From NCBI RefSeq assembly GCF_023093535.1, contig NZ_CP095757.1:2666001-2730000 (forward strand): a stretch of DNA of 64,000 nt. Direction: 5' to 3'. Shown here piece by piece: positions 9,451 through 18,714 of the stretch. Each line of letters begins with the position of its first letter. Positions within the stretch are counted from its first letter, which is position 1. The stretch comes from Halovivax limisalsi (lineage in GTDB: Archaea > Halobacteriota > Halobacteria > Halobacteriales > Natrialbaceae). The position numbers were made by a program, and so were the translations under genes. The notes beneath the pieces are model-generated. The model saw only the letters and a list, made by a program, of their open reading frames with translations, was not told where the DNA came from and did not search any database.

Positions 9451-10634
9451 GCACGTCGGCCGTCGGGCTGGTCCTCGAGAACGCGGTGGTCGTCCTGGCG
9501 CTGCGGGTTCTCGGCCTGGCGATACTCTCCGGCGTCGTCACCGCCGTCGCCGCGTTCTTCTTCGCGCGCTACGGGGGCGAGTCGCTCCCCGACGGGCCGG
9601 CGCTGCTGGTCGGGCTGGGGAGCGTGGCCATCTACCTCAACACGCGCGTCGCGCTCGTCCAGTTCCTCGGCGACGGCGGCGATCCGGTGACGCTGAGCGC
9701 AGCCGCCTCGAACCTCGTCGTCCTGGGCGCCGCGGCGATGACCGCGCTCGCCGGCGGGCGCTTCGGGACCGAGGTGGCCGAGTCGGATCGTTTCCGCTCC
9801 GGCGGGTTCGCACGGGATCTGAGTCCGCTCGTCCGGGCGACCGGCCGCTCGATCGCCGTAGAACTGCCGGAGGTGGTCGCAGACATCGAGGGCTACGATC
9901 CGGTCGCCGAGGAGACGCGGACCGCGATCGCGGGGACGACGCTTCACTTCCCGCGCGGTCTCACGGTCGAGGAACTCGAAGCCGAACTCGCCACGCGGCT
10001 GAAAGCCAGATACGACGTCGGCACCGTCGACGCGGATATCACCGCCGACGGCACGGTCGAGTACCTCGCCGTCGGCCAGCGCGCCGCCGGTCTCGCGCCC
10101 ACCATCCCGCCGGGCTACGAGGTAACAGCGGTGACCGCGGATCCACCACGGAGTGCCTCGCCGGGCGACGCAATCCAGCTCTGGCGAGCGGGCGAGCGGG
10201 TCGCCTCGGGAGAGGTGCGCGCGACCGCCGGACGGACCGTCACCCTCGTCGGCGTGGAGGGAGCCTTCGACGCGGTCGATCCGACGGCGTCGTACCGCCT
10301 GGTCACGCTGCCGGCCGATTCGCGGATCGATCGGGAGTTCGTCACGGCGCTGCGTCGGGCGGAGCAGACGACGAGCGAGGTTTCGATCGAGGCGGAGAGC
10401 CCGCTGGTCGGCCGGTCCGTCCGTGACGCGCCGGGGACGATCGTCGCGATCCGAACCCGGACCGGCGAACTCGTCACGATTCCCGATCCGGACCGGCGGC
10501 TCGAGGCCGGCGACGTGCTCTCGGTCCTCGGACTGCCCGCGACGCTACGGGCGCTCGCGTCGGAGGCGACCGAAACGGCCGCCGAACCCGATCCGACCGG
10601 CCCCGACGTCGAGTCCCTCGAACTGGAACGGTAA
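9447..10634 (+). CDS. Membrane protein with C-terminal TrkA-C (RCK_C) domain, second of a pair
   Basis: The 395-residue partner overlaps the preceding gene by ATGA, indicating translational coupling. It has about three membrane segments: VLALRVLGLAILSGVVTAVA near residue 15, LPDGPALLVGLGSVAIYL near 50, and NLVVLGAAAMTALAGG near 88. The middle region has the same plan as the first protein (ELPEVVADIEGYDPVAEET matching VESIEGYPPLPAELREAL). The C-terminal TrkA-C unit includes VSIEAESPLVGRSVRDAPGT, IVAIRTRTG and RLEAGDVLSVLGLPATLRAL. The two proteins look like diverged duplicates and probably form a heteromer in the membrane. The transported ion, if any, cannot be read from the sequence. Confidence 0.75.
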   Translation: MSTSAVGLVLENAVVVLALRVLGLAILSGVVTAVAAFFFARYGGESLPDGPALLVGLGSVAIYLNTRVALVQFLGDGGDPVTLSAAASNLVVLGAAAMTALAGGRFGTEVAESDRFRSGGFARDLSPLVRATGRSIAVELPEVVADIEGYDPVAEETRTAIAGTTLHFPRGLTVEELEAELATRLKARYDVGTVDADITADGTVEYLAVGQRAAGLAPTIPPGYEVTAVTADPPRSASPGDAIQLWRAGERVASGEVRATAGRTVTLVGVEGAFDAVDPTASYRLVTLPADSRIDREFVTALRRAEQTTSEVSIEAESPLVGRSVRDAPGTIVAIRTRTGELVTIPDPDRRLEAGDVLSVLGLPATLRALASEATETAAEPDPTGPDVESLELER

Positions 10635-10659
10635 GGAGCCCGGATGGACCCTGTTACCG

Positions 10660-11238
10660 TCACGTCTCGTACTTGTACGTGGCCGTCTCGGGGTCGATGC
10701 CGAACTCCTCCGGATCGGTCTCGTCGTCGCCCGCGGCTTCCTCCTTGCTGGCCGCTTTGAACGCGTCCCGAAGTCGGTCGGGGACGGTAAAGTCGTCGAC
10801 GGCGACGCGAAGCGGCTTCGCGTCGGGATCGACGCCGTCGCGCTTCGCCTCGAGCCGGGACTGCAAGACGGCCGGGAGCGAGTCGACGTCGATCGACTCG
10901 AAGCCGAATCGGGCGAGGTACGGTCCCTCGCTCGTGAGTGCGTAGACGCGCTCGAACCCCTGGTCGCTCGCGTAGTCGACGAGTCGCTCGACCACGTGGG
11001 CACCGACGCCCTGGTCGCGCCAGGCCTCGAGGACGCCGATGCTCGTCAGTTCGCAGACGGGATCGCCGTCGTCCGGTCGGTGGATCCGAATGCGTCCGAA
11101 GCCCGCCTTCTCGTTCGAGACCTCGTCGATCGCGACCACGTAATCGCGGGACCGAAACGCCGTGTCGTCCAATCCGAGTTCCTCGATCCGATCGAGAAGC
11201 CACACCTCCTCTCGGTTCTTCGCGTCCCGGACGTACAT
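10660..11238 (-). CDS. GNAT-family N-acetyltransferase
   Basis: The 192-residue protein begins MYVRDAKNREEVWLLDRIEE and contains the GNAT core: CELTSIGVLEAWRDQGVGAH is the V/I-x-x-x-x-Q/R-x-x-G-x-G/A acetyl-CoA loop (near residues 67-86), followed by VVERLVDYASDQGFERVYAL and FGFESID. Members move an acetyl group from acetyl-CoA to an amine. The architecture resembles the amino-acid (glutamate) acetyltransferase group, but the substrate is not certain. The C-terminal ~40 residues are acidic. It is divergent from the acyl-CoA synthetase gene. Confidence 0.8.
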   Translation of the reverse strand: MYVRDAKNREEVWLLDRIEELGLDDTAFRSRDYVVAIDEVSNEKAGFGRIRIHRPDDGDPVCELTSIGVLEAWRDQGVGAHVVERLVDYASDQGFERVYALTSEGPYLARFGFESIDVDSLPAVLQSRLEAKRDGVDPDAKPLRVAVDDFTVPDRLRDAFKAASKEEAAGDDETDPEEFGIDPETATYKYET

Positions 11239-11538
11239 ACGAACCCCTAATCTCGCCGACGCAATAGCGCTTGGGGTCTCCGGCCGCCCGGCCCGCGGCC
11301 CGCGCGGCTCTCGAGGGCTGAGAGTGGTGGAGACTCGTTCACCCCCGGTTCTCGGTCGGTGCCAGTCGAGGCCGCTGGCCGACCGGTCACGGCAGCAACC
11401 GCGACAGCCGAAACCCGTTACGACGGCCCGGTGGCATCACCGCGGCTGTCGTCTCCCACCCGACGAGCGGGGATACGTTCCGCCCGGCGACGATGGCAAA
11501 TTTCTTCGGGGTGTGCGTGAAACCGTCGGGCGAGCACA
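11239..11538. other. Divergent intergenic region upstream of the synthetase and acetyltransferase
   Basis: This 300-bp gap has no gene I can support. A TATA-like CAAATTTC around 11497-11504 could serve the synthetase at 11539 with a leader of roughly ten bases. No repeat or RNA gene is seen. Confidence 0.45.
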
Positions 11539-13545
11539 ATGACGGGCGAGTACATCGACGAGGTGGTCCACGAACCGTCGCCGGCGTTCGCCGAGTCGAC
11601 GAACGTCAGGCGGTTCATGCGGACCTACGACATCGACGACTACGAGGAACTGATCGAGCGCACGACGACCGACGTCGACGGCGTCGAGGCCTCGGGGATC
11701 GAGTGGTTCTGGGACGAGCTCGTCGATTACCTCGACATCGAGTTCGACGAGCCCTACGACGCGGTCCGCGACGATTCCGACGGCCCGCAGTTTACCGACT
11801 GGTATCCCGGCGGAGAACTCAACATCGCCCGCAACGTTCTCGATCGCCACGCCGCGCTCGACTCGCCCCAGCGTAACACCGTGGCGACGATCTGGGAGGG
11901 CGAAGACGGCGAAGTCAGGGAGGTAACCTACCACGACCTCCACCGGCAGGCCAACCGGGTGGCGAACGCCCTCGCGGAACGGGGCGTCGGCGTCGGCGAC
12001 ACCGTCGGCCTCTACATGCCGATGGTCCCCGAGGTCGTCTCGATCCTCTACGGCTGTTTCAAGGTGGGCGCCATCGCCGTCCCCATCTTCTCCGGCTTCG
12101 GCGTGGACGCGATCGCGACGCGGATCGCGGACGCCGAGCCCGCCGTCCTGTTCACCGGCGACGGCTTCCTCCGTCGCGGCGACCCTATCACGCTCAAGGA
12201 GTCCGGGGACGAGGCCATCGGGCAGGCCGGCCACGTCGAACACACCATCGTCTTCGATCGACTCGGCGCCAGCGACCCCGACACCGATATCGAGATCCCG
12301 TGGGACGACGATCGCGACGAGTGGTGGGCCGACGCCGTCGCCACGCAGGAACCCGCCTACGACACCCGCTCGCTCCCCTCGGATCAGGAATCGATGCTCC
12401 TCTATTCGTCGGGGACGACCGGCAAACCGAAGGGGATCGTCCACACCCACGCCGGCGTCCAGGTGCAGTGCGCGAAGGAGTTGCACTTCGGGATGGACCT
12501 CAAACCCGCCGATCGGTTCTTCTGGGTCTCGGACATCGGCTGGATGATGGGGCCGTGGACGCTCATCGGCGTCCACACCTTCGGCGGCACCGTCTTCATG
12601 TACGAGGGCGCGCCCGACCACCCCGAGCCCGATCGCTTCTGGGAGCTGATCGACCGCCACAAGCTCACGCAGTTCGGCATCTCGCCGACCGCGATCCGGG
12701 CCCTGCGCAAGCACGGCGACGAGTGGGTCGACGGCCACGACCTCTCCTCGCTGCGGATCCTCGGTTCCACCGGCGAGCCGTGGGATCCCGAATCCTGGCT
12801 GTGGTTCTACGAGACGATCGGCGGCGAGGAATGCCCGATCGTCAACATCTCCGGCGGAACGGAGATCTGCGGCTGCTTCCTCATGCCCATGCCCGACCAG
12901 CCGCTGAAACCCTGCACGCTGGGCGGTCCCGGTCTCGGCATGGACGTCGACATCGTCGACGCCGACGGCGAGTCCGTCGCCGACGACCACGAGCGCGGCT
13001 ACCTCGTCGCGCGCGACTCCTGTCCGTCGATGACGAAGTCGCTCTGGTCCGGCGACGAGCGCTACCTGGAGGAGTACTGGTCGACGTGGGACGACCTCTG
13101 GGACCACGGCGACTGGGCCCAGCAGGACGCGGACGGCTTCTGGTTCCTCCACGGACGGGCCGACGACGCGCTCAACGTCGCCGGGCGCAAGGTCGGACCC
13201 GCCGAGGTCGAGGGCGCGCTCATCGACCACCCGGCGGTGAACCAGGCCGCGGCCGTCGGCGCCCCGGACGAGACGACCGGGACCGCGGTGGTCGCGTACG
13301 TGATCCTGGAGGACGGCGAGTCGGAGTCCGAGGCGCTGCGCGAGGAGCTGCGCGAGCAGGTCGGCGAGGAACACGGCAAGCCGTTCCGCCCGCGCGAGAT
13401 CCTCTTCGTCGACGAGTTTCCCAAGACCCAGTCGGGCAAGATCATCCGCCGCGCGATCGAGGCCACCTACACCGGCGAGGACCTGGGCGACCTCTCGAGT
13501 ATCGAGAACCCCGGGGCGCTCGACGCGCTCGAAGCGGCCAGGTAA
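11539..13545 (+). CDS. AMP-forming acyl-CoA synthetase (acetyl/propionyl-CoA type)
   Basis: The 668-residue cytoplasmic enzyme activates a carboxylate with ATP to an acyl-adenylate and then an acyl-CoA. Adenylate-forming-enzyme motifs appear in order: LLYSSGTTGKPKGIVHTHAG (phosphate loop) near residue 290, ISGGTEICGCFL near 436, DGFWFLHGRADDALNVAGRK near 534 (the DALNVAG hinge), and TQSGKIIRRAI with the catalytic Lys near residue 635. The overall length and the N-terminal ~120-residue domain match the acetyl-CoA synthetase group. Mutase and carboxylase genes in this window make propionate a plausible substrate alongside acetate, but this is inference. Confidence 0.9.
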   Translation: MTGEYIDEVVHEPSPAFAESTNVRRFMRTYDIDDYEELIERTTTDVDGVEASGIEWFWDELVDYLDIEFDEPYDAVRDDSDGPQFTDWYPGGELNIARNVLDRHAALDSPQRNTVATIWEGEDGEVREVTYHDLHRQANRVANALAERGVGVGDTVGLYMPMVPEVVSILYGCFKVGAIAVPIFSGFGVDAIATRIADAEPAVLFTGDGFLRRGDPITLKESGDEAIGQAGHVEHTIVFDRLGASDPDTDIEIPWDDDRDEWWADAVATQEPAYDTRSLPSDQESMLLYSSGTTGKPKGIVHTHAGVQVQCAKELHFGMDLKPADRFFWVSDIGWMMGPWTLIGVHTFGGTVFMYEGAPDHPEPDRFWELIDRHKLTQFGISPTAIRALRKHGDEWVDGHDLSSLRILGSTGEPWDPESWLWFYETIGGEECPIVNISGGTEICGCFLMPMPDQPLKPCTLGGPGLGMDVDIVDADGESVADDHERGYLVARDSCPSMTKSLWSGDERYLEEYWSTWDDLWDHGDWAQQDADGFWFLHGRADDALNVAGRKVGPAEVEGALIDHPAVNQAAAVGAPDETTGTAVVAYVILEDGESESEALREELREQVGEEHGKPFRPREILFVDEFPKTQSGKIIRRAIEATYTGEDLGDLSSIENPGALDALEAAR

Positions 13546-13615
13546 TCGCACCCCACACTCTCGGTCCGCCCTCGCGTCCGGTACCTGCAACCCGCGCTCG
13601 ATCGATCCGCCGTCA

Positions 13616-14011
13616 TCAGGTCGCTGCCGTGCGGTCGATCGACCCTTCGGCGAGGAGTTCGAGGGCGGAGGCGAGCGTCTCGTCGAACGCCAGGACGACG
13701 ACGTTGTTGAACACGAAGAGCAAGTAGAACCCCACGACTGCGACGAGAAAGACGAGATCGACCGGGTGCGAGAGGTAGTGTCCGACGACCACGACCGCCG
13801 CCGCGTAGGTGATCGCCGCGAGCGCGACGCCGGGATAGCCGAGCAGGCCGTAGAAGTAGATCGTCACCGGATTGAGCTCGCTCGCGTACGGGACCGTAAT
13901 CAGGAGGACGGCCGTCACCATGTCGATCAGCCACAGCAGGTGATACGTCCGACGGAGGTGGCGGGAGTCGGGGGGATCCAGACGAAACCGAGACAACCGG
14001 GTGGCTGGCAT
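13616..14011 (-). CDS. Small four-helix membrane protein, haloarchaeal hypothetical
   Basis: The 131-residue product starts MPATRLSRFRLDPPDSRHLR and contains about four hydrophobic segments: LLWLIDMVTAVLLITVPYA, IYFYGLLGYPGVALAAITYA, AAVVVVGHYL and LVFLVAVVGFYLLFVFNNVV. A GTG 60 bases upstream would add a non-hydrophobic leader and is less likely. The pattern resembles haloarchaeal DUF5658-like membrane proteins, but I am not certain of the family. It is convergent with the acyl-CoA synthetase gene. Confidence 0.65.
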   Translation of the reverse strand: MPATRLSRFRLDPPDSRHLRRTYHLLWLIDMVTAVLLITVPYASELNPVTIYFYGLLGYPGVALAAITYAAAVVVVGHYLSHPVDLVFLVAVVGFYLLFVFNNVVVLAFDETLASALELLAEGSIDRTAAT

Positions 14012-14181
14012 AGTTGGACTATCCGCTTCGAAGATGGATAGGGACGCTGCCGGAATATGTGCGGTGGGCACCGGCTATCGTGGATCAGGACTGACCGCCG
14101 GTGGTGTGCCGAATGGAATTATTCGGCCCGGTTCGTGTATACACAGAAACGTATTTGTTTCAGCTATCGCTACTGGCACGC

Positions 14182-15465
14182 ATGGATCGCCGCCACCTCC
14201 TCGCCGAAATGGGAATCGCAGGGCTGTCGCTCGGAATCGCGGGCTGTACCGGACTGATCCGCGACGAGGACCCCGCCAGCAAACCGAAGAACGACGACTC
14301 GGAGGTCGAACCAAACAGTACCGCGCCCGGTTCCGAGGGCGACAGCGGGCAATCCGATGGCGACGCAGCGAGCGAGGAAACCGAGTCCGAACCCGCGTCG
14401 AGCGATGGTCCGGACCCACCGGCGAAACCGACCGGTCCGATACAGCAGCTCGACCGGGAGTGGTCGGCGGATATCGGCGGTCCGCCGTTCGGTGAAAGCA
14501 ACGAAACCGTGTTCGTTCGCGGGGAAGGTCTCACTGCACTCGATGGACCGACCGGATCTCGACTGTGGCAGGTACGTAGCGGCTGGACGGATTCCATGTA
14601 TCCTTCGATCGACGACCGGGCGTATTACGGCTGGGTGTCGGACGTGCCGAGTAATGGCGGCGTCGTCGCCCTCGATTCTGACGGAACCAGGCGATGGACC
14701 GACGAGACGAGTGGAGTTTTCGCTCCGCCGATCGTGACCGACAAATCCGTGGTCGTGGCCGGGACCACTGGAGTCGTCTCTGCATTTTCCCGCGCTACTG
14801 GCCGAACGGAGTGGCAGCGTTCGCTACCGGGAGTCGATGCGAATGATTTGGTGACCTCGTTTACCGCAGGCGATGGGACCCTGTACTGCACGGCAGCTGA
14901 GAATGCATGGGCGGTTGGGATGGACGGTGGAACGCTCGAGTGGCAGGCGGCGGTCGAAAATGGCTTCGGTGACGACCTGCTAGCGCGGGACGAGCGGCTG
15001 TACATTTCCGGCGGCGACCTACGGGTGCTCGAAGATGGTACGCAACGGTGGAGCGTTAGCGGGGACGAGCCGATCGAACTACACGGTGTGGTGGACGACC
15101 GTGTCTACGTTACCCGCGGCCGGACGCTTCAGGCACGCGACGCCGGCGACGGCACGATTCGGTGGCGCTACCCGAACGTCGACGCCGTGACCGTCGACGG
15201 AACGGCAATCGTAGCAAGCGATTCGGTCGTCGCCCTCGACGCGAACGGGAACGAGGCGTGGTCGATCAAGCTAGAGGGTGCGAAGATCACAACACTCGAC
15301 AGGTTCGAGGACGGACTCCTCGCGCTCACGCCGGAGAAGGTGTACGCGGTGCACTACGGCGGCACGATACAGGTGGCGGCGGTTCCGAATGTCGAAGCCG
15401 TCGAATCCGGCACGTACCTGTACGCGTCGACGGAGGCGAACACGTACGCGTTTGACGTATCGTAA
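14182..15465 (+). CDS. PQQ-type beta-propeller repeat lipoprotein
   Basis: The 427-residue exported protein has a twin-arginine signal with lipobox (MDRRHLLAEMGIAGLSLGIA then GC; Cys22 is the likely lipid anchor). An acidic Ser/Asp/Glu linker of about 70 residues follows. The rest is made of repeated blades such as GLTALDGPTGSRLWQVRSG, VVALDSDGTRRWTDET, AFSRATGRTEWQRSLPG and SVVALDANGNEAWSIKL, the AxDxxTGxxxW pattern of PQQ-like (quinoprotein or BamB-like) propellers. It is surface-anchored; the ligand is unknown. The repeats include no Cys pair or heme motif. Upstream AACGTATTTG near 14150 is a reasonable TATA region. Confidence 0.8.
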   Translation: MDRRHLLAEMGIAGLSLGIAGCTGLIRDEDPASKPKNDDSEVEPNSTAPGSEGDSGQSDGDAASEETESEPASSDGPDPPAKPTGPIQQLDREWSADIGGPPFGESNETVFVRGEGLTALDGPTGSRLWQVRSGWTDSMYPSIDDRAYYGWVSDVPSNGGVVALDSDGTRRWTDETSGVFAPPIVTDKSVVVAGTTGVVSAFSRATGRTEWQRSLPGVDANDLVTSFTAGDGTLYCTAAENAWAVGMDGGTLEWQAAVENGFGDDLLARDERLYISGGDLRVLEDGTQRWSVSGDEPIELHGVVDDRVYVTRGRTLQARDAGDGTIRWRYPNVDAVTVDGTAIVASDSVVALDANGNEAWSIKLEGAKITTLDRFEDGLLALTPEKVYAVHYGGTIQVAAVPNVEAVESGTYLYASTEANTYAFDVS

Positions 15466-15573
15466 TCCGGTTCGGTTACGAGCGACAAACTCCGGCGGCG
15501 GAATCAACACCCGTGTTGCTCGCCCGACTGGGGAAGCGAACGGAGCACGATTCGAACTGGTTATTTTCGATAT

Positions 15574-15583
15574 GTTTTACAAA
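15574..15583 (+). promoter_or_regulatory. TATA-like box of the S9 peptidase gene
   Basis: GTTTTACAAA is centred about 27 bp before ATG 15605. This is the expected position for a leaderless transcript and marks the chosen start. Confidence 0.5.
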
Positions 15584-15604
15584 CCCTGCACGGAATCCTC
15601 CGGT

Positions 15605-17482
15605 ATGACAGTCGAGCTGTCGACCGAGGAGCTGCTCGAGGAACTCGCAAGTCTGCCGACGCTGGCCCACCCGACGACCTCGCCGGACGGTGACGCGGTC
15701 GCCTGCTTCTACGATATCACGGGTCGAAACGAGCTCCACGTCGTCGACGCCGAAACGGGGGAGATGAATCAGTGGTCCGACGGCACCGTCCCGCGGAGCG
15801 CCCGCTGGTTCGGCGTCTGGGACGCGACGGGCGAGCGGATCTTCTACCACCGCGACGAGGGTGGTGACGAGGAAAACGACATCTACGCGCTCTCGCCGGA
15901 CGGGACGGCCGAACCGATCGTCGAACTCGACGGGCAGGTCGTCATCCACGACGTCGGCGACGACGGTCGGACGCTGCTCGCCGCCGCGAACCGGGACGGC
16001 CAGATGAACCTCTTCCGACACGATCTCGAGACGAGTGAGACGACGAAGGTGACCGACTACGACCTGGCCGTCTGGAACGGGATCCTCGCCCCCGACTGCG
16101 AGCGGATGGCCTACGCGGCCAACGAGACCGACGACCTGACGAACCGCGACGCCTACGTCGCGGCCGTCGACGGCTCGAACCCCAGACGACTCGACGTCGG
16201 TGAGAGCGGTGCGGAAACCGTCCCGATCGCGTGGGGGCCGGAGGGGCGGCGCTTGCTGCTCGGCGACGACTCGACGGACCTCGCGCGGTTCGGCGTCTAC
16301 GACCTCGAGGCCGACGCGGTCGCGTGGTACGAGGACGGTCCGTACGAGGAACGGGCCGTGGCGTTCGTCGGCGACGGATCGAGGGTGCTCGCGAACCGCC
16401 TGCGAGACGTGCGGTCGATCCCGGTCGTCTACGACCTCGAGACCGGTCGAGCTCGCGAGCTCGACGTCCCGGACGGCGTCTCAGACCTCGGGGCGACCTG
16501 GAGCGCGCCCTCGTGCGTGCTCGACGACTCGCGAATCGTCGTTCGCCACACGACGCCGACGAAACGGCCGGAGCTACTGGTCTACGACCTCGAAACGGAC
16601 TCGTACGAGGTCCTCCTCGAACCCGAGTACGGCCCGTTCGACCGGACCGACTTCCCGGACGCGGAGCACTTCACGTTCACGTCGAACGGCATCCCGGAGA
16701 CGTCACCGGCCGCCGTCGATCACGACCCGTACGAGGAACTGGAGATCGACGCGCTGTTCTACGATTCGGGCGAGCGACCGTCGCCGCTGGTGGTGGCGCC
16801 CCACGGCGGTCCGCGCGCCAGAGACACGAAGCGTTTCAGCCTCTTGCCCCCGTTGCTCGTCTCGCTGGGCTTTTCGGTGTTGCAGGTGAACTACCGCGGC
16901 TCGACCGGCCGGGGCCGCGAGTTCGTCGAACGGCTGATCGGCGACTGGGGCGGCGCCGAGCAGGGCGACGTCGCGACCGCGGTCGAACGCGTCGTCGAGA
17001 CGCGCGAGTGGATCGACGACGACCGGACCGTCGTCTTCGGCGGCTCGTACGGCGGCTACTCCGCCTACTGGCAGCTGGTCCAGTACCCCGAGCTGTACGA
17101 CGCCGGCATCGCCTGGATCGGCGTAACCGACCTCGAAGACATGCACGAGAACACGTTCGACCACTACCGGACCGGTCTCATGGAGCGCTACCTCGGCACG
17201 CCCGAGGAGAACCCAGAACTGTACGAGGAGCGAAGCCCGGTCGCGCACGTCACGAACCTCGACGCACCGCTGCTGATGGCCCACGGCGTCAACGACAACC
17301 GCGTCCCCGTTTCACAGGCGCGCATCTTCCGCGACGCCCTGCTCGAGGCCGGCTACGAAGAGGGCCCGGACGGCGACTTCGAGTACGAGGAACTCGGCGA
17401 CGAGGGTCACGCCTCCTCCGACCAGGCCCAGAAGCTCCGGACGTTTCGGCTGCTCGCGGACTTCCTCGAGCGGCGGGTCTGA
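15605..17482 (+). CDS. S9-family serine peptidase (prolyl oligopeptidase / acylaminoacyl-peptidase type)
   Basis: The 625-residue cytoplasmic enzyme has an N-terminal beta-propeller of WD-like blades (for example HPTTSPDGDAVACFYDITGR, NDIYALSPDGTAEPIVEL) and a C-terminal alpha/beta-hydrolase domain. The nucleophile elbow GGSYGGYSAYW gives Ser481; HGVNDNRVP gives Asp564 and DEGHASS gives His602, completing the triad. The oxyanion HGGPRARD segment is near residue 400. Such enzymes cleave short peptides or acylated N-terminal residues. The start at ATG 15605 is supported by the TATA-like box upstream; the frame is open further upstream but reads through the previous gene. Confidence 0.9.
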   Translation: MTVELSTEELLEELASLPTLAHPTTSPDGDAVACFYDITGRNELHVVDAETGEMNQWSDGTVPRSARWFGVWDATGERIFYHRDEGGDEENDIYALSPDGTAEPIVELDGQVVIHDVGDDGRTLLAAANRDGQMNLFRHDLETSETTKVTDYDLAVWNGILAPDCERMAYAANETDDLTNRDAYVAAVDGSNPRRLDVGESGAETVPIAWGPEGRRLLLGDDSTDLARFGVYDLEADAVAWYEDGPYEERAVAFVGDGSRVLANRLRDVRSIPVVYDLETGRARELDVPDGVSDLGATWSAPSCVLDDSRIVVRHTTPTKRPELLVYDLETDSYEVLLEPEYGPFDRTDFPDAEHFTFTSNGIPETSPAAVDHDPYEELEIDALFYDSGERPSPLVVAPHGGPRARDTKRFSLLPPLLVSLGFSVLQVNYRGSTGRGREFVERLIGDWGGAEQGDVATAVERVVETREWIDDDRTVVFGGSYGGYSAYWQLVQYPELYDAGIAWIGVTDLEDMHENTFDHYRTGLMERYLGTPEENPELYEERSPVAHVTNLDAPLLMAHGVNDNRVPVSQARIFRDALLEAGYEEGPDGDFEYEELGDEGHASSDQAQKLRTFRLLADFLERRV

Positions 17483-17595
17483 TCGGGATCCGCAGCGGGT
17501 GGTTCGAGCGTTCGACGCGATCGAACCTGTCGTGCTCACGAGATCGTCGCGTCCAGAGAGCGGCTCCGCCCCGCGAAGTCAGCTCGACGGACCGG

Positions 17596-18525
17596 TCAAT
17601 CGCCGGCCAGCGCGTCCTCGATGCGCGACTCGATGTCCGTCAATTCCTCTCTGATCGCCTCGCCCTCGGCGCCTTCGAGCGCGTCGAGCCGATCACGAAT
17701 CCCGGCGAGCAACTCGAACTTCTCGTCCTCGTCGACGTCGATCTTCTGGACGTAGACGCTCTCGTCGACGTCGTAGACGTCCGACTCATCGAGGTCGGTC
17801 ACCGAGAGGACGACGTCGAGCTTCGTCCGATCGACGCCGAGGACCCACTCCCGGGGAATCCCGCGCTCGTCGAGGGCCTCGAAGACCGTCTCCTCGTCGC
17901 GAACGGAGCGCCGGGTTCGCGTCGTCCGTCGAACCGTCCCGAACCGACCGTGGAGCTGCTGGTCCGGGCCGAGTCGGGCCAGGAGTTCGTCGCGGAGCGT
18001 CTTCCGCAGTCGGTTGGCCCCGTGCTGGACGTCGGAGCTGACGACGTAGGCGTCGGTCAGCGAGACGGTCTCGAGTTCGGCCGGGTCCGACAGGTCGAGG
18101 CGTTCGACGTGGTCGGCCAGCAAGAGCGCGTCGTCGCGGAGGCGCGTCGGCGGCGCCCTGGCTTCTGCGGGGGAGACGACGTAGGGGCTCTCGCCGGCCG
18201 TCGCCTCGTCCGGATCGTAGACGAGCTCGTCGCCGGCGAGGCGGACGTCCGGGGCGAGCGAGAGGACGGCCGCGTAGGGTTCGACGCCCGGCTGGAGCGA
18301 GTCGACGTGGATCGGGTGGTCGTCCAGTCGCTCCGTCAGGACGTCGAACTGCTCGCGCCAGAGCGTTCGGCTCTCGCCGCTGTCGACGTAGCTGACGTCG
18401 ATGCCGTCGTCGGCGATCGATTCGATCGCGAACCGGCGATCCGAGACCGGCGTCTCGAGTTGGCTTCCGGGTTCGAGCGCCTCGACCCGGGTTCGCAGGT
18501 CCGACCAGCGGGCGGCGTCGACCAT
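17596..18525 (-). CDS. Conserved haloarchaeal hypothetical protein
   Basis: The 309-residue acidic protein starts MVDAARWSDLRTRVEALEPG. I do not recognise a named domain. It has no membrane segment or signal. The N-terminal ~90 residues are beta-rich (RRFAIESIADDGIDVSYVDS), and the middle has helical runs such as GANRLRKTLRDELLARLGP. A basic patch (RTTRTRRSVRDEETVFEALD) around residue 210 precedes a C-terminal acidic helix that ends EEMLxDIE-like (ELTDIESRIEDALAGD). The frame is open upstream to 18639, but that extension is shadow-like. Confidence 0.65.
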   Translation of the reverse strand: MVDAARWSDLRTRVEALEPGSQLETPVSDRRFAIESIADDGIDVSYVDSGESRTLWREQFDVLTERLDDHPIHVDSLQPGVEPYAAVLSLAPDVRLAGDELVYDPDEATAGESPYVVSPAEARAPPTRLRDDALLLADHVERLDLSDPAELETVSLTDAYVVSSDVQHGANRLRKTLRDELLARLGPDQQLHGRFGTVRRTTRTRRSVRDEETVFEALDERGIPREWVLGVDRTKLDVVLSVTDLDESDVYDVDESVYVQKIDVDEDEKFELLAGIRDRLDALEGAEGEAIREELTDIESRIEDALAGD

Positions 18526-18714
18526 ACGAAACGCGACGACGAGCGGCACCAAAATACGTCCGCAGGCACGGTCCGCGGAGAGTCGCGACGAACCGGATCG
18601 AGAGCCGACGGCGCTCCCGGCGTCCGGGCGGATGATCATCTCCGGGGACGACCGGACGCGGACCCGAACCGCGAGGGTACGATATCCCGGACCGAGAGCG
18701 GCTGGCCGCTCCGA

